Shown: in pieces, positions 42,701 to 54,864 of the stretch
How the letters are laid out: each line of letters opens with the position of its first letter
Position numbering within the stretch: position 1 is the stretch's first letter
From: Nematostella vectensis
Lineage: Eukaryota > Cnidaria > Anthozoa > Actiniaria > Edwardsiidae
Length of the DNA: 64,000 nucleotides
Assembly (NCBI RefSeq): GCF_932526225.1
Contig: NC_064044.1
Coordinates: 4,118,092-4,182,091, forward strand
Direction: 5' to 3'
Program-made: the position numbers and the translations under genes
The notes under the pieces: generated by a model
Told to the model about the DNA's origin: nothing
What the model saw: the letters and a program-made list of their open reading frames with translations, nothing else
Database searches by the model: none

Positions 42701-45700
42701 AATTATTATTGTCACCTCATGATCAAAATGTTGTGGAGTCACGAGGCGCGTAGCAGTAAAATGAGCCTACAACCAATCAGAAAGCGAGATGAAGCGCAAA
42801 TGTTGTAGAAATAGTACGGAAATTTGCCATTTTTTAACAATTTCTTAAGCTTTTTCGTCGAGATAATTCTTATTATGTGGCGTCAGGGGCTCATAAGTAG
42901 GGGCAATCATCTGTATTATATAAATGTCACAGCCTTTCCTAGGATCAGGCTATTTTTAGACGCGCGCGCACGAACTGGCCAATCAGCTACTTTGACGTTG
43001 GTCGCGCGCGCGAGTGACGTGAGGCTGCACGCGCAAATCGCAGTTAGGAAGAATATTTCTTTATCCATCATTCATCGGTTTTGTTTGTTTAACAAAAGAA
43101 TTGCAAGGCAGAATTTAAATTTGTAGGTAAAATTGGATTAATCATTGAAGAAGAGAGCAACAAAAGAAAAAAGTACCGAAGAGAGAACATAGCCTTTTGT
43201 CTGGGACTGCGCGTGCAGTTGAGCTCAGCCAAAACGTCAACACAAAGGTTGAATCTGATTGGCTCATCCGCGCGTCTAAAAATAGCCTGATCCTAGGAAA
43301 CGCCGTGACACCTATATAGTACCAGAACATGGGGAAGTTGATTGCCCCTACTTATGAGCCCCTGATGGCGTTTAATGTGTTGGTTAAATTGAACGATGCT
43401 AGTTTCCGATCAGGCACTTTAGTTCAGCGGCGTAGCCAGGAGTTTTAACAGGAGGGGGCCCATAAGGCCCTTTCTCGGCATTTTCTCCTGTATTTTAGGA
43501 AATGTCTCATACATTTACTGTATTTTTGGCTGCTAAAGGGGGGGGGGGCAAGCCCCCTAGGCCACCCCCCTGGCCACGCCCCTGCTAGTTGACAACAGAG
43601 GATAAGCATTTCGCAAAAGACAAAATAGCTAGCAGGCTAGTTGCATTCAGTGACACAGAATAATAGAAGATGGAGTAACATTTTTCAGTATGTCCCTAAT
43701 TTATCGACGATCTTCTGAAGGTTTTCTTATTCTGCTGTCACTTGCTGAAGTCCCTCGAACACATAAGAGCCAAGCCCTTCCCTGATGCTGCTTGGGTAGA
43801 CTTTAGAGATCATAATTTTTTTGTTTACAATATTTGCAAAAAAAATCTGCAGTGAGCTTGCTTTCTTCAACCTTGCCTCTGTAAGAAGACAGACTGTTTT
43901 CATGCTTGACTGTTCTGTGCCTTTTTCGGCCGCCTTTACTTTTGAATGTCTTGTTGCAAATACTGCATAGCGAGTGTGGATTCTGTTGTACCTGTTGTAA
44001 CCAACAAACACGAGCATATACTGTATATTATTGAGATTTCAAGCAGCCATGAACACAGCTATCCAGAATTTATTTTTACTGCAAGGATAACGGCTATTGA
44101 AATATAGACTGATTCCAAACAAACTGAAATAAGTTCTCGGCTATCGTATCAGCATACACTATAAACAACAACGAAGACTTGTGAGAATTCTAGTTGCTCT
44201 GCGAAAGTTTGGTTCGAAATCTCATTCAAAAAGCTATAAAAAAGCGATTCTACAACCTCAGTTGCTACTTCGTCGAAGTGATCCTTAATGTCCTTCAATT
44301 CTTCTAAAGCGTCCAGAATAGCATCGAAATCCCCTCCAATGCACCAAAAACTGGTATTCGACTCTGCCTAATTTAACTCTTTAATAAAACTTCTTCACTC
44401 CGCATACAGTAAAAGCACGCTTGTACGATCCTAGTCTGAAAATGGGTTCTTATATTTTGGGGTACTGAGGGAAAGTTTATTAATTATCCCGAAGGGGGGG
44501 GGGGGGGGGGGCGTGAGGATACTGAGAGTTGTCTCTTCTACATAATTTGACCAAGTGCCAAATCAGACTTCTTGGTTCAACGAGTCTTGGTTCGTGGGCA
44601 GTTATTTGGCATGCACAATCCAGAACGAAAAGCCTTTCTGCTTTTTCTGCGTTATATAAAGCATCAACCTTGTCAGGTCAGACAACCTGGATTTAGTCGC
44701 ACCTTTGAGAAATTGAGTGCCTTTTTCTGAATTGATGTTTTCATCGAATTCTTTCCCGTCCGTCCCCCCCCCTCGGGATAATAAATGAACTTTCCCCAAC
44801 AAAGGCAAAATAAGTTCTTATAAGGTTCTTAAAAGGTGACTCAATAAATAGCCACTTTGCTTTAGAGATATCATACTCTTATCTTTATGGAAGAGCAAAA
44901 GGTTTAGCAAATTTATATTTTAAAACACCAAATTTGTTTCATTTTTCATGGAGTAACCCATCATCATCAAGAAGCTTTTGAACCTTTTTTGGCTTTAATA
45001 GGTTCTTATGTTTGGGTTATAAAATCCAACATTTCTGCCTATAGGTTCTTAGGGGCCGACCATTTGACTTTTAAGGGGGGTGGATTATTTTGAAAATGAA
45101 ATTCCTGCACGTCCCGAAGGGCCGAAAAAAAAGATATCCTTCACCAATTGGTGGACGAAAATTAATTCCCGCATTGGTGACAAAAAATTCTTGCACGACA
45201 AATCCTTTGAAAAAAAATCCTGCGCACCCAAAAACGTCCACCCAACCCCCCTCAAAAGTCAAATGGTTGGCCCCTTTAATTACTAGGTTCTTACACGCGG
45301 GTTTTTACTGTATTGTTAGTCACTAGTCGCGTCCGCCATTTTGTTGTTATGACTGATACCTTGTGTACCGTCAGTGTCACGTGACGGGCACGTTCAACAT
45401 CCAGGAGGAGCCGCTATTGTTCGCCGGCTTTCCACTCTATTAAGTATGGTTAACCTGATCGATGATAATTTATAATGTTAAGAACGTTAATTATTTTTTT
45501 CACCAAGTATTATTTTTGATTTGGCAATACTGCCTTCATCAAGATTCAATGATTCTAATCAAAATGATAAAGCGCTATTTCTATTATTATAACCAATGCC
45601 CAAAATATCGTTTTCTTAAGTACAATATTTGGCTACCTATATAAGGCGGTCACCTTCCTTCATGAAAAGAACGTTACACCGTGAGAATCCGTGAGCCGTA

Positions 45701-48700
45701 ACCCGCACTGCATTATGGATAAAACATGGCTGCATACGGAGTCACGCAACACTCGCGGGCGTTCTGAAGACCATCCCCTACCCCCCAGGAATCTCCCCTC
45801 TAATATTCGAAGCCTTTCCAGGAGTCGTTTTTCACAGAAGGATTCATGTAATCTTTCCCGTAATGATTCGCTAGAAAACCGTGAGGGTCTTTCACCGTAA
45901 CCAATTTCATACCATTAATCTCAGCAATAGAGGAACCTTTCCACCAGTTTTGCTCTGTCTTGTAAAAGTCAAGGTAGCCCGCTCTTTGCCACGAAGTTTT
46001 TAACGGTAGCATGTCTGCAATAGATTTGTTTACCTCGTCGCTAAATAATTCCCCCTTTAGCTGCATTTCGCAAAACCCTCTGTTGTACGGGGACGCGCTG
46101 AGCTTAGTAGAAGGATTAAATACAGGAATCATTCGTGGCATACCCGCGAATTCCCCAACTAGATATTTCCTACCGAGATCTTTCTGCAGCGAGGCAAAGA
46201 ACGCGGGGTTATAGAAATCGGTGTTACGTAAGCCAATGTCAACATCGTTTGTCCAAGGAATAATTGTCTTGCTCCGCACTGCGCCTATAAGAGTACCATA
46301 AAGCACTAGGTAACTAATTCCCTTTTTGTTAAACACATCAACCAAATCCCTCAGGATCTCGTCAAGTACGACACTGCAGCATATTGGCATCCCCAGACCA
46401 AGGAGCGACGTTGTTTTATTGTAAGGTTCCTCTTTGCAAATGCGGCCATTTGCTACGCAGTCTGTCCATTCGATGCGATCTTCCTGAACAATTCGTAGCA
46501 CACCGTGATCATTGCCAAACAAGGCAGGGTCGGAAAAACTAAACTCCCCTTCTTGGATACCTCTATCGACTTTATGAAGCTCATCACTTAAAAACAAATT
46601 CCCAAATTTGGCCATTTTAAGATCGCCTCCAGATCGTAGAAAAAAGTCTAGTATCCCTAGTTCTCCATACAAATGTCTCCAGTTGTTAATAGTCTTGACC
46701 TTTTCCTTTCTTATCACGAAGGCTCCTCTGAGAATGTTGCATTGCTGAAAGACATATGATGAGACACGTGGCGTAGTGGCGTTCAAGACCCTCCTCGTGG
46801 TGTCAATATTGCTATGTACTGTGCGAATTCGTCCACAATTTCTAATCTGTACGCTCCAGCTTCTCTTTGTAAATTGGCACCATGTTTTATTGAATAATCC
46901 TTGGAATGAATCTGCTGGATTCTCCTCTTTTTGTCTTGGGAAAAACTGTTCGGCTTGACTCCTTAATGATTCAGGCAAACCACTAGCGCCGTCGAGTTCA
47001 GAGTGCGACTGGAGTAGTTTCCGTATCTCCAACACGGTTTGAAGGTCGTTATTGCTGAGAAATCCGAGATCAGAGCTTTCCTCTGAGTACGGTAAGACAT
47101 GTGGCACAACAAGCACAAACTCGGATCCAAGATGTGAACTATTAAAGATGAATCGTCCGGCGTGCGTCTTAATTTTGACTTTAATTCGTAATTGCATCAA
47201 CAGGGATGTTATTAACACAAATGCTGCAACAACAATAAAACATATTCGGCGTTTTTAAGAAGAAGCCAAAGAACTGACGAACTCAGGGCCATAACCTTCT
47301 TAGTCACGCGCGCGAGTCGTTTTAATGTGATTTCTTTCTCGCTGCTGAGTTGATATATGCAAAAGAAGGGTATCATTATTGTTTGCTTTTAATATGTTAT
47401 GAGAGTGCATGCTATGAAAGATAACACTTATTTTCTTTGTTTTTTTACCCCTATTCGCCTTACTATAATGCCCCATCAATTTTTACACCCCGCAAGATTA
47501 AACTATATGCTCGAAGCGCTAACACACAGGCCTTACAGGATAACGCGTGCCTAATGAAAGATGAATAAAAGATTTAAAAGAAATGTTAATGCCCTCGGAT
47601 TATACAAGTGACAAATCATCATTGAATATTCAAACGCGCCTGACCTCGTTAAAATTCAAGTCTCGAATTGAGGGAAGTGAATAGCGGTGTTATCTTCATG
47701 GGAACCATTGGCTTAGTCTCTTTCTTCTTAGTCTGTTTATCTCTAATAGCGGTTCTGTCCAAAGTTGCCGAGGACTTCGTCGTGGAGCAGTTTGTCAAAC
47801 TAGTTGTTAGCTTAGGTCGACAGGCGTCAATTCGGAACTGTCATTAGAATCATACCTGATCAATCACGCTGATGGTATGATTCACGATGGTCAAAAGTCG
47901 CGCCAATGGAAACGACGCGACCATCAAAACTATCTTACTCGACTTTCGCGAGTCATTCGATCTAATCGATCATCAGATCCTCGTTAGAAAATTTTTCACC
48001 TATGACTCCCCCCCCCCCCCTGCAATAGTCCCGTGGATTGTCTATCTCCTCTCCTGTTGAGTGAAGCTTTGCCAAGACTGCTTCTCAGAATGAGGCCTCA
48101 TTCCATACGGCGTGCGGCAAGGGACGAAGCTTGGGCCCTGATTGTTTCTTCGACTATGGGTTTAAGTAGGCCGCAGCATGATCTCCAACCGATCAGGATT
48201 AAGGGAGAAAAAATGGAGCGTGTTTCGGAGGAAAAGATCCTAGACCTCATAGTGTCTGATAATGTGAATTGGAAACGCCATATAGCGGAGACACTTAAGA
48301 AGAGGTCATCAAACGCTTATGTCATGCGAGAGCCGAAGTGCGCTTAGGACACGCTTAGGACACGCTGGATGGTCTGTTGCTTCTGTACCAGAAGACAGTG
48401 AATTAGCTTACAACCAATCAGATGGCGAGATTACGCGCAAGTGTTTACGAAATACGACACTACAAAAAATTGCCATTTTTGAAATTTTTCTTTAGCTTTT
48501 TCGTCAGGATAATTCTGCACAATACATTACAATATTTTTTTTGTACCACAAGATAAAATTACAATACCATACTAAATACTTTAATACAAAACGGATACCG
48601 GCTGTCTAGAAATAACTAAAGAGCAAATCTAAAAAGCTAATTCTTATCCTATGGCATTTAATATGTTGGTTTAATTGATCACTATTGATATTTTTAATTT

Positions 48701-51700
48701 TAAAGAATGTCGATCATCCCCTTCTTTGTTATTGTCTGAAAATACAGCTGTTCATTCGCAAGGAAACTTTAAAATATTAATCTACGAATAAAGTCTGATA
48801 TGTTATTGACGATATTTGATAAAATATCTTGGTTACTTGCTTAAAATGGCCGATGGAAATGGTTGCGTTGTGTGACTCACCATTGAATGGGAGCATAAAA
48901 TGGCGGCGTGATTGGCTTTCAGTAAGAATGACTATTATTTTTTATCACTAAGTATTTTTTTTAGATGTTCAATCAGGATTCAGTAATTAAAATCATAACG
49001 ATAAAGCGCTATTTCTACTATTATTACAAAGACCAATGTCCAAAATATCAATTTCTTAACTACTGTATTTGGCTACCCCTACAAGGCATTCACTTGTCAC
49101 GGTCACGCAAACAATGTTCCACCGTGAGAATCCATCCATTCCGTGGGAATCTCCCCCCTACTATTCGAAGCCTTCCCAGGAAACGTTTTTCACAGAAGGA
49201 TTCATGTAATCTTTCCCGTAATGATTCGCTAGAAAACCGTGAGGGTCTTTCACCGTAACCAATTTCATACCATTAATCTCAGCAATAGAGGAACCTTTCC
49301 ACCAGTTTTGCTCTGTCTTGTAAAAGTCAAGGTAGCCCGCTCTTTGCCACGAAGTTTTTAACGGTAGCATGTCTGCAATAGATTTGTTCACCTCGTCGCT
49401 AAATAATTCCCCCTTTAGCTGCATTTCGCAAAACCCTCTGTTGTACGGGGACGCGCTGAGCTTAGTAGAAGGATTAAATACAGGAATCATTCGTGGCATA
49501 CCCGCGAATTCCCCAACTAGATATTTCCTACCGAGATCTTTCTGCAGCGAGGCAAAGAACGCGGGGTTATAGAAATCGGTGTTACGTAAGCCAATGTCAA
49601 CATCGTTTGTCCAAGGAATAATTGTCTTGCTTCGCACTGCGCCTATAAGAGTACCATAAAGCACTAGGTAACTAATTCCCTTTTTGTGAAACACATCAAC
49701 CAAATCCCTCAGGATCTCGTCAAGTACGACACTACAGCATATTGGCATCCCCAGACCAAGGAGCGACGTTGTTTTATTGTAAGGTTCCTCTTTGCAAATG
49801 CGGCCATTTGCTACGCAGTTTGTCCATTCGATGCGATCTTCCTGAACAATTCGTAGCACACCGTGATCATTGCCAAACAAGGCAGGGTCGGAAAAACTAA
49901 ACTCCCCTTCTTGGATACCTCTATCGACTTTATGAAGCTCATCACTTAAAAACAAATTCCCAAATTTGGCCATTTTAAGATCGCCTCCAGATCGTAGAAA
50001 AAAGTCTAGTATCCCTAGTTCACCATACATAGATCTCCAGTTGTTAATAGTCTTGACCTTTTCCTTTCTTATCACGAAGGCTCCTCTGAGAATGTTGCAT
50101 TGCTGAAAGACATATGATGAGACACGTGGCGTAGTGGCGTTCAAGACCCTCCTCGTGGTGTCAATATTGCTATGTACTGTGCGAATTCGTCCGCAATTTC
50201 TAATCTGAACGCTCCACATTTTCTTTGTAAACTGGCACCATGTTTTATTGAATAATCCTTGGAATGAATCTGCTGGATCCTCCTCTTTTTGTCTTGGGAA
50301 AAACTGTTCGGCTTGACTCCTTAATGATTCAGGCAAACCACTAGCGCCGTCGAGTTCAGGGTGCGACTGGAGTAGTTTCCCTATCTCCAACACGGTTTGA
50401 AGGTCGTTTTTGCTGAGAAATCCGAGATCAGAGCTTTCCTCTGAGTACGATAAGACATGTGGCACAACAAGCACAAACTCGGATCCAAGATGTGAACTAT
50501 TTAAGATGAATCGTCCTGCGTCCGCCAACTCGAACGAATTATGTGATATTTCTTTTGGGTTGAGCTCCTTATTGTTAAAAAGTCTCATTTTCTGGTAATT
50601 GTTCGCTTTCATTTCGACTTTAAATCTCAGGTGCGTCAACAGAAATGTTATTAATACAAAAGCTGCAACAACAATGAAATATATCCGGCTTTTTCTAAAA
50701 AGAAGCCAAGGAACTGACGAACTCAGGGCCATGCCTTCCAATTCCGCGCGTTGAGAGTTCTTTTGTTGTAGTCTCCCTGACGCTGTTTATATATGCAAAT
50801 GAGGGGTAATCAGGATTGTTTGCTTTTAATATGTTATGGGAGTTAAAGGTGTTTTGCTGCATGCTTTGAGACTGTTGGATGCGTTTAAAGATTTCACTTT
50901 TTTAATTTCCCCCTATCTTCTCCCCTTAAATGCCCCCCATCTATCTTTACGCCACTTTGCCTCTTACTCACCCTTTCGGAGGCAAGGCAAGATCGCATGC
51001 CAATTTGTTTGCTTATCGTGCATTGATTTCAGCATTTTTATGAAAACAAACATTAAATGCTCTAGGATTACACACGAGACAATTCAGCTTCAGTGATTAT
51101 ACAAAAACGTCAAAACCTGATTGGCTGAAGTTAAAAGCGTTTTCATTATGGGGACTATTTGGCTACGTCTTTTTCTCCGTCTAATATCCCTTACTGGGGT
51201 TCTATCCAAACCCTTTCGGAGGCAAGGCAAGATCGCATGCCAATTTGTTTGCTTATCGTGCATGAATTTCAGCATTTTTATGAAAACAAACATTAAACTG
51301 ATTAAATGATCTAGGATTACACACGAGACAAATCAGCTTCAGTGATTATACAAAAACGTCAAAACCTGATTGGCTGAAGTGAGAAGCGTTTTCATTATGG
51401 GGACCATTTGGCTTCGTCTCTTTCTCCGTCCAATATCCCTAACTGGGGTTCTATCCAAAGTTGTCGAGGGACCTCGTCGTGGAGCGGTTCATCAAACTAG
51501 CTAAGTTGGCTATAACCTGCTAACAGAGCACGCGAAAAAGAACACGAAAAAACAGAAACGCGACATTGATAATTGAACCGGTAGATAGAAACAGAAAGGA
51601 AACTCTGCAGGCTTTGTTAGCTAAGGTCGGCAGGCGTCAATTAGGAACTTATAAAAGTTCGGTTTTAGGCGTCTTTTAAAAGCGAGGTCTGAGACGTCTT

Positions 51701-54700
51701 ATAAAAGTGCGGTTTGAGGCGTCTTATAAAAGTGAGGTCTGGGACGCCTTATAAAAGTGGGGTCTGAGACGTTTTAGGGAGGTCTGAGGCGTCTGTTACG
51801 AGGTTTTTGGGTGGTTCTTTTATGGTATTGGGGGTAGCCGGGGATCGTACACGCTGAGCAAGGGTTGACCGTTTCCTTTGTTCTTTATTGCACCGCTTGA
51901 GTGTTTACAAATGGTAGAGCTACCACTGGCTAGCGGGAGGTTGGATATAAGAAGGCAAGTACTTTCGGAAGGTAGTAAAGGAACATCTCTTTCCCGGAAA
52001 GTTGAGGAAGCCAACTTTAGAGTCCTGACTAAACCAACCTAGAGCAGTGCCGTGTAGTGTCCTCGCAACAGTTACAGTACAATCCTAAAGCTAGTTACTA
52101 TGCTGTTCAATTTATACTTATCTTATCATTAATAAACTAGTCAAACTGGTTTTAAGGATGATGTAAAAATAGAAGTTAAGATGTTGACCTTGGGAAGAAA
52201 ATCAACGATGAAATAATAAATGACTAAGAATAAATTCCTTCGATAGAAATAGCAAGAGCAGGATAAAAGGAAGAGTTTGACTATAGTAATATGCAAGATT
52301 AAGTAATGTAACAGCGGTAAGATTAAGGATAAAGGTAATCGTGAAACTGTTATTTTAGCCTGGCAAATATAAAACCTGTTTTGCTAAACAGTAACTACGC
52401 ATGCTTAGTCAAACAATGAAGAGATCCACGTAAAGCAAATAAGTGAAATGTCGAATGGAACGTGAAAGTAAATATCTAACTGACGTGTCGGAAACGACTT
52501 TTGCATAGATTAACAATTCCTTCATAACACTCGTCCTTCCTTTGAGAGAACTCTTCCTGGAGTTGAAATTAAATAAAAAATATGAGTCATCCAATCTTAA
52601 GAAAATATAATCGTAATTCGACTTAACGTTTTGCCACAATGAGCATATAAATTCGTAATTTTCTTCTTCCATCAATATCTTGCTTGTCATCATAGATATT
52701 CGTATCTGCTTCTTGAAAAATATACATATATGTAAACTTGGCTTTCTGGCTCTTTGAAAATTATCTTGAATGCATTTAAAATACTTCTGAAACAACTTGT
52801 AAGATAAAATTATCATTCAAACTTCTTTTCTTGTTCAAATGGCGAAAACCGCTGGGGATCGTGTTACTCATTTACCAGGCGGCGGCGGTTACATAGCGCG
52901 TCGTTTGAAAGGTCAAAAGTGCGTAGGGACAGAGCTCGCTGGGGCAGCGAAACCAAGGCGAATACATCCAGTCAACGTAGGAATATGTGCTTTATTCAAC
53001 AATAACAAGACATTAGACCTTCATTTCGGAGTCAGATTATCCTATAGCCCGTGATCTGACTATTAGTTTTAGTAGGCCGGAGCATGATCTCCATTGTGTC
53101 TGACAACCTGACACTAAAAAAGGTCAACAAACGTGTCTGACAACCTGAAACTAAAAAAGGTCAACAAACGTGTCTGACAACCTGAAACTAAAAAAGGTCA
53201 ACAAACGTGTCTGACAACCTGAAACTAAAAAAGGTCAACAAACGTGTCTGACAAACTGACACTAAAAAAGGTCAACAAACGTGTCTGACAACCTGACACT
53301 AAAAAAGGTCAACAAACGTGTCTGACAACCTGAAACTAAAAAAGGTCAACAAACGTGTCTGACAACCTGACACTAAAAAAGGTCAACAAACGTGTCTGAC
53401 AATCAGACACTAAAAAAGGTCAACAAACGTGTCTGACAACCTGACACTAAAAAAGGTCAACAAACGTGTCTGACAACCTGACACTAAAAAAGGTCAACAA
53501 ACGTGTCTGACAACCAGACACTATAAAAGGTCAACAAAAGTGTCTGACAACCTGACACTAAAAAAGGTCAACAAACGTGTCTGACACTAAAAAAGGTCTG
53601 ACAACGCTTATATTATACTCGACTGCTAAAGGTGCTAAGGTCAAGTCGTCAGCTTCTCTACCCATCACAGAGTACTACGAAAGGTGCCAAGGGTCCTGCG
53701 CATCATCTCTCTCTTTCTCTCCTACGAATGCGCAAGCACCACTACGGGCTTGGTTACCCTATTCGACCGTCGCCACGAGCTCCATGGCACTTCTTTTTTC
53801 TTGTAGACATTGTTACTATAGCTCTATTATTGGCAAACAAAAAACTGATACTGAAATCTCGACGTGACATTTTAGATCCTACCCATAAACTCCACCATCT
53901 GCTTTCGCTTTTAGATCAATGTACTGTAAATCTTAGGCGAAAGAGCACCTTTTCCGCCCTACCTTCGCAACATAGCCTTGTTAACCATCATCCCTTGAAC
54001 CACCCTTGTGTGAAGGCAGTTATATATCAGGCCGTAGCCTGAGGGGGACTTCCTAATGTTTCTGTATCGTGCCCCCCCCCTAATAATTCGAGACCTGCTA
54101 CGGCTTATATATAATAAGCAGTCATTATATTTAAATATGATTTTAAATTATATATACACCAAAAATATTGATGTATTTATTCAAATTATACTAGACTCAA
54201 AACGTTTTTTACCACTGGTGACGACCACTGGTGACAACCACTGGTGACAACCACTCGTGACAACCACTCGTGACAACCACTCGTGACAACCACTCGTGAC
54301 AACCACTCTTGACAACCACTCGTGACAACCACTCGTGACAACCACTCGTGACAACCACTCGTGACAACCACTCGTGACAACCACTCGTGACAACCACTCG
54401 TGACAAAACCACTGGTGACAAAACCTCTCGTGTGACAGCTACTATTTGGAGACCGTTCGTGACAATAATTTTCTTCCATTACACATAGGCTTTTTCTCAA
54501 TCGCTTATTAGATACAAACGTACAATTTAACTCAATACTTTAGCACTATAAAAAAAAGCGTAATTATTAATTCGCTTCATTGTTTAACAATAAGTTTGTT
54601 GTCAGCATTTATCAGCAGCTTAGATTTTTCGAAGCAGGAAAGTCATACCATAAACATGAAAAGTATTTGTGTAATTAAATCCTTAGATCAAATCCTTATA

Positions 54701-54833
54701 CGCAACTTCGTGTTCAATTCTATATTCTGAGAAACATGAAAGTAAATGTTCATTTCATACTATTTCATTCCGGTTACCTAAGTCACTTGGTAACGAGGTT
54801 TGAGACCTCGAGGGGAAATAAATAATACTTCTG

Positions 54834-54864
<31 letters not shown>

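Noticed and set aside
44203-44230. ggttcgaaatc as a tRNA B box
   Set aside because: No A box at the right distance and no cloverleaf; no tRNA could be supported anywhere in the window.
52409-52816. 135-residue minus-strand frame as a gene
   Set aside because: No motif, AT-rich, no splice or promoter support; left as unexplained.
54181-54500. Three minus-strand frames repeating V-V-V-T-S-G
   Set aside because: The 13-bp array is open in several frames at once because it lacks stop triplets; no start context or homology.
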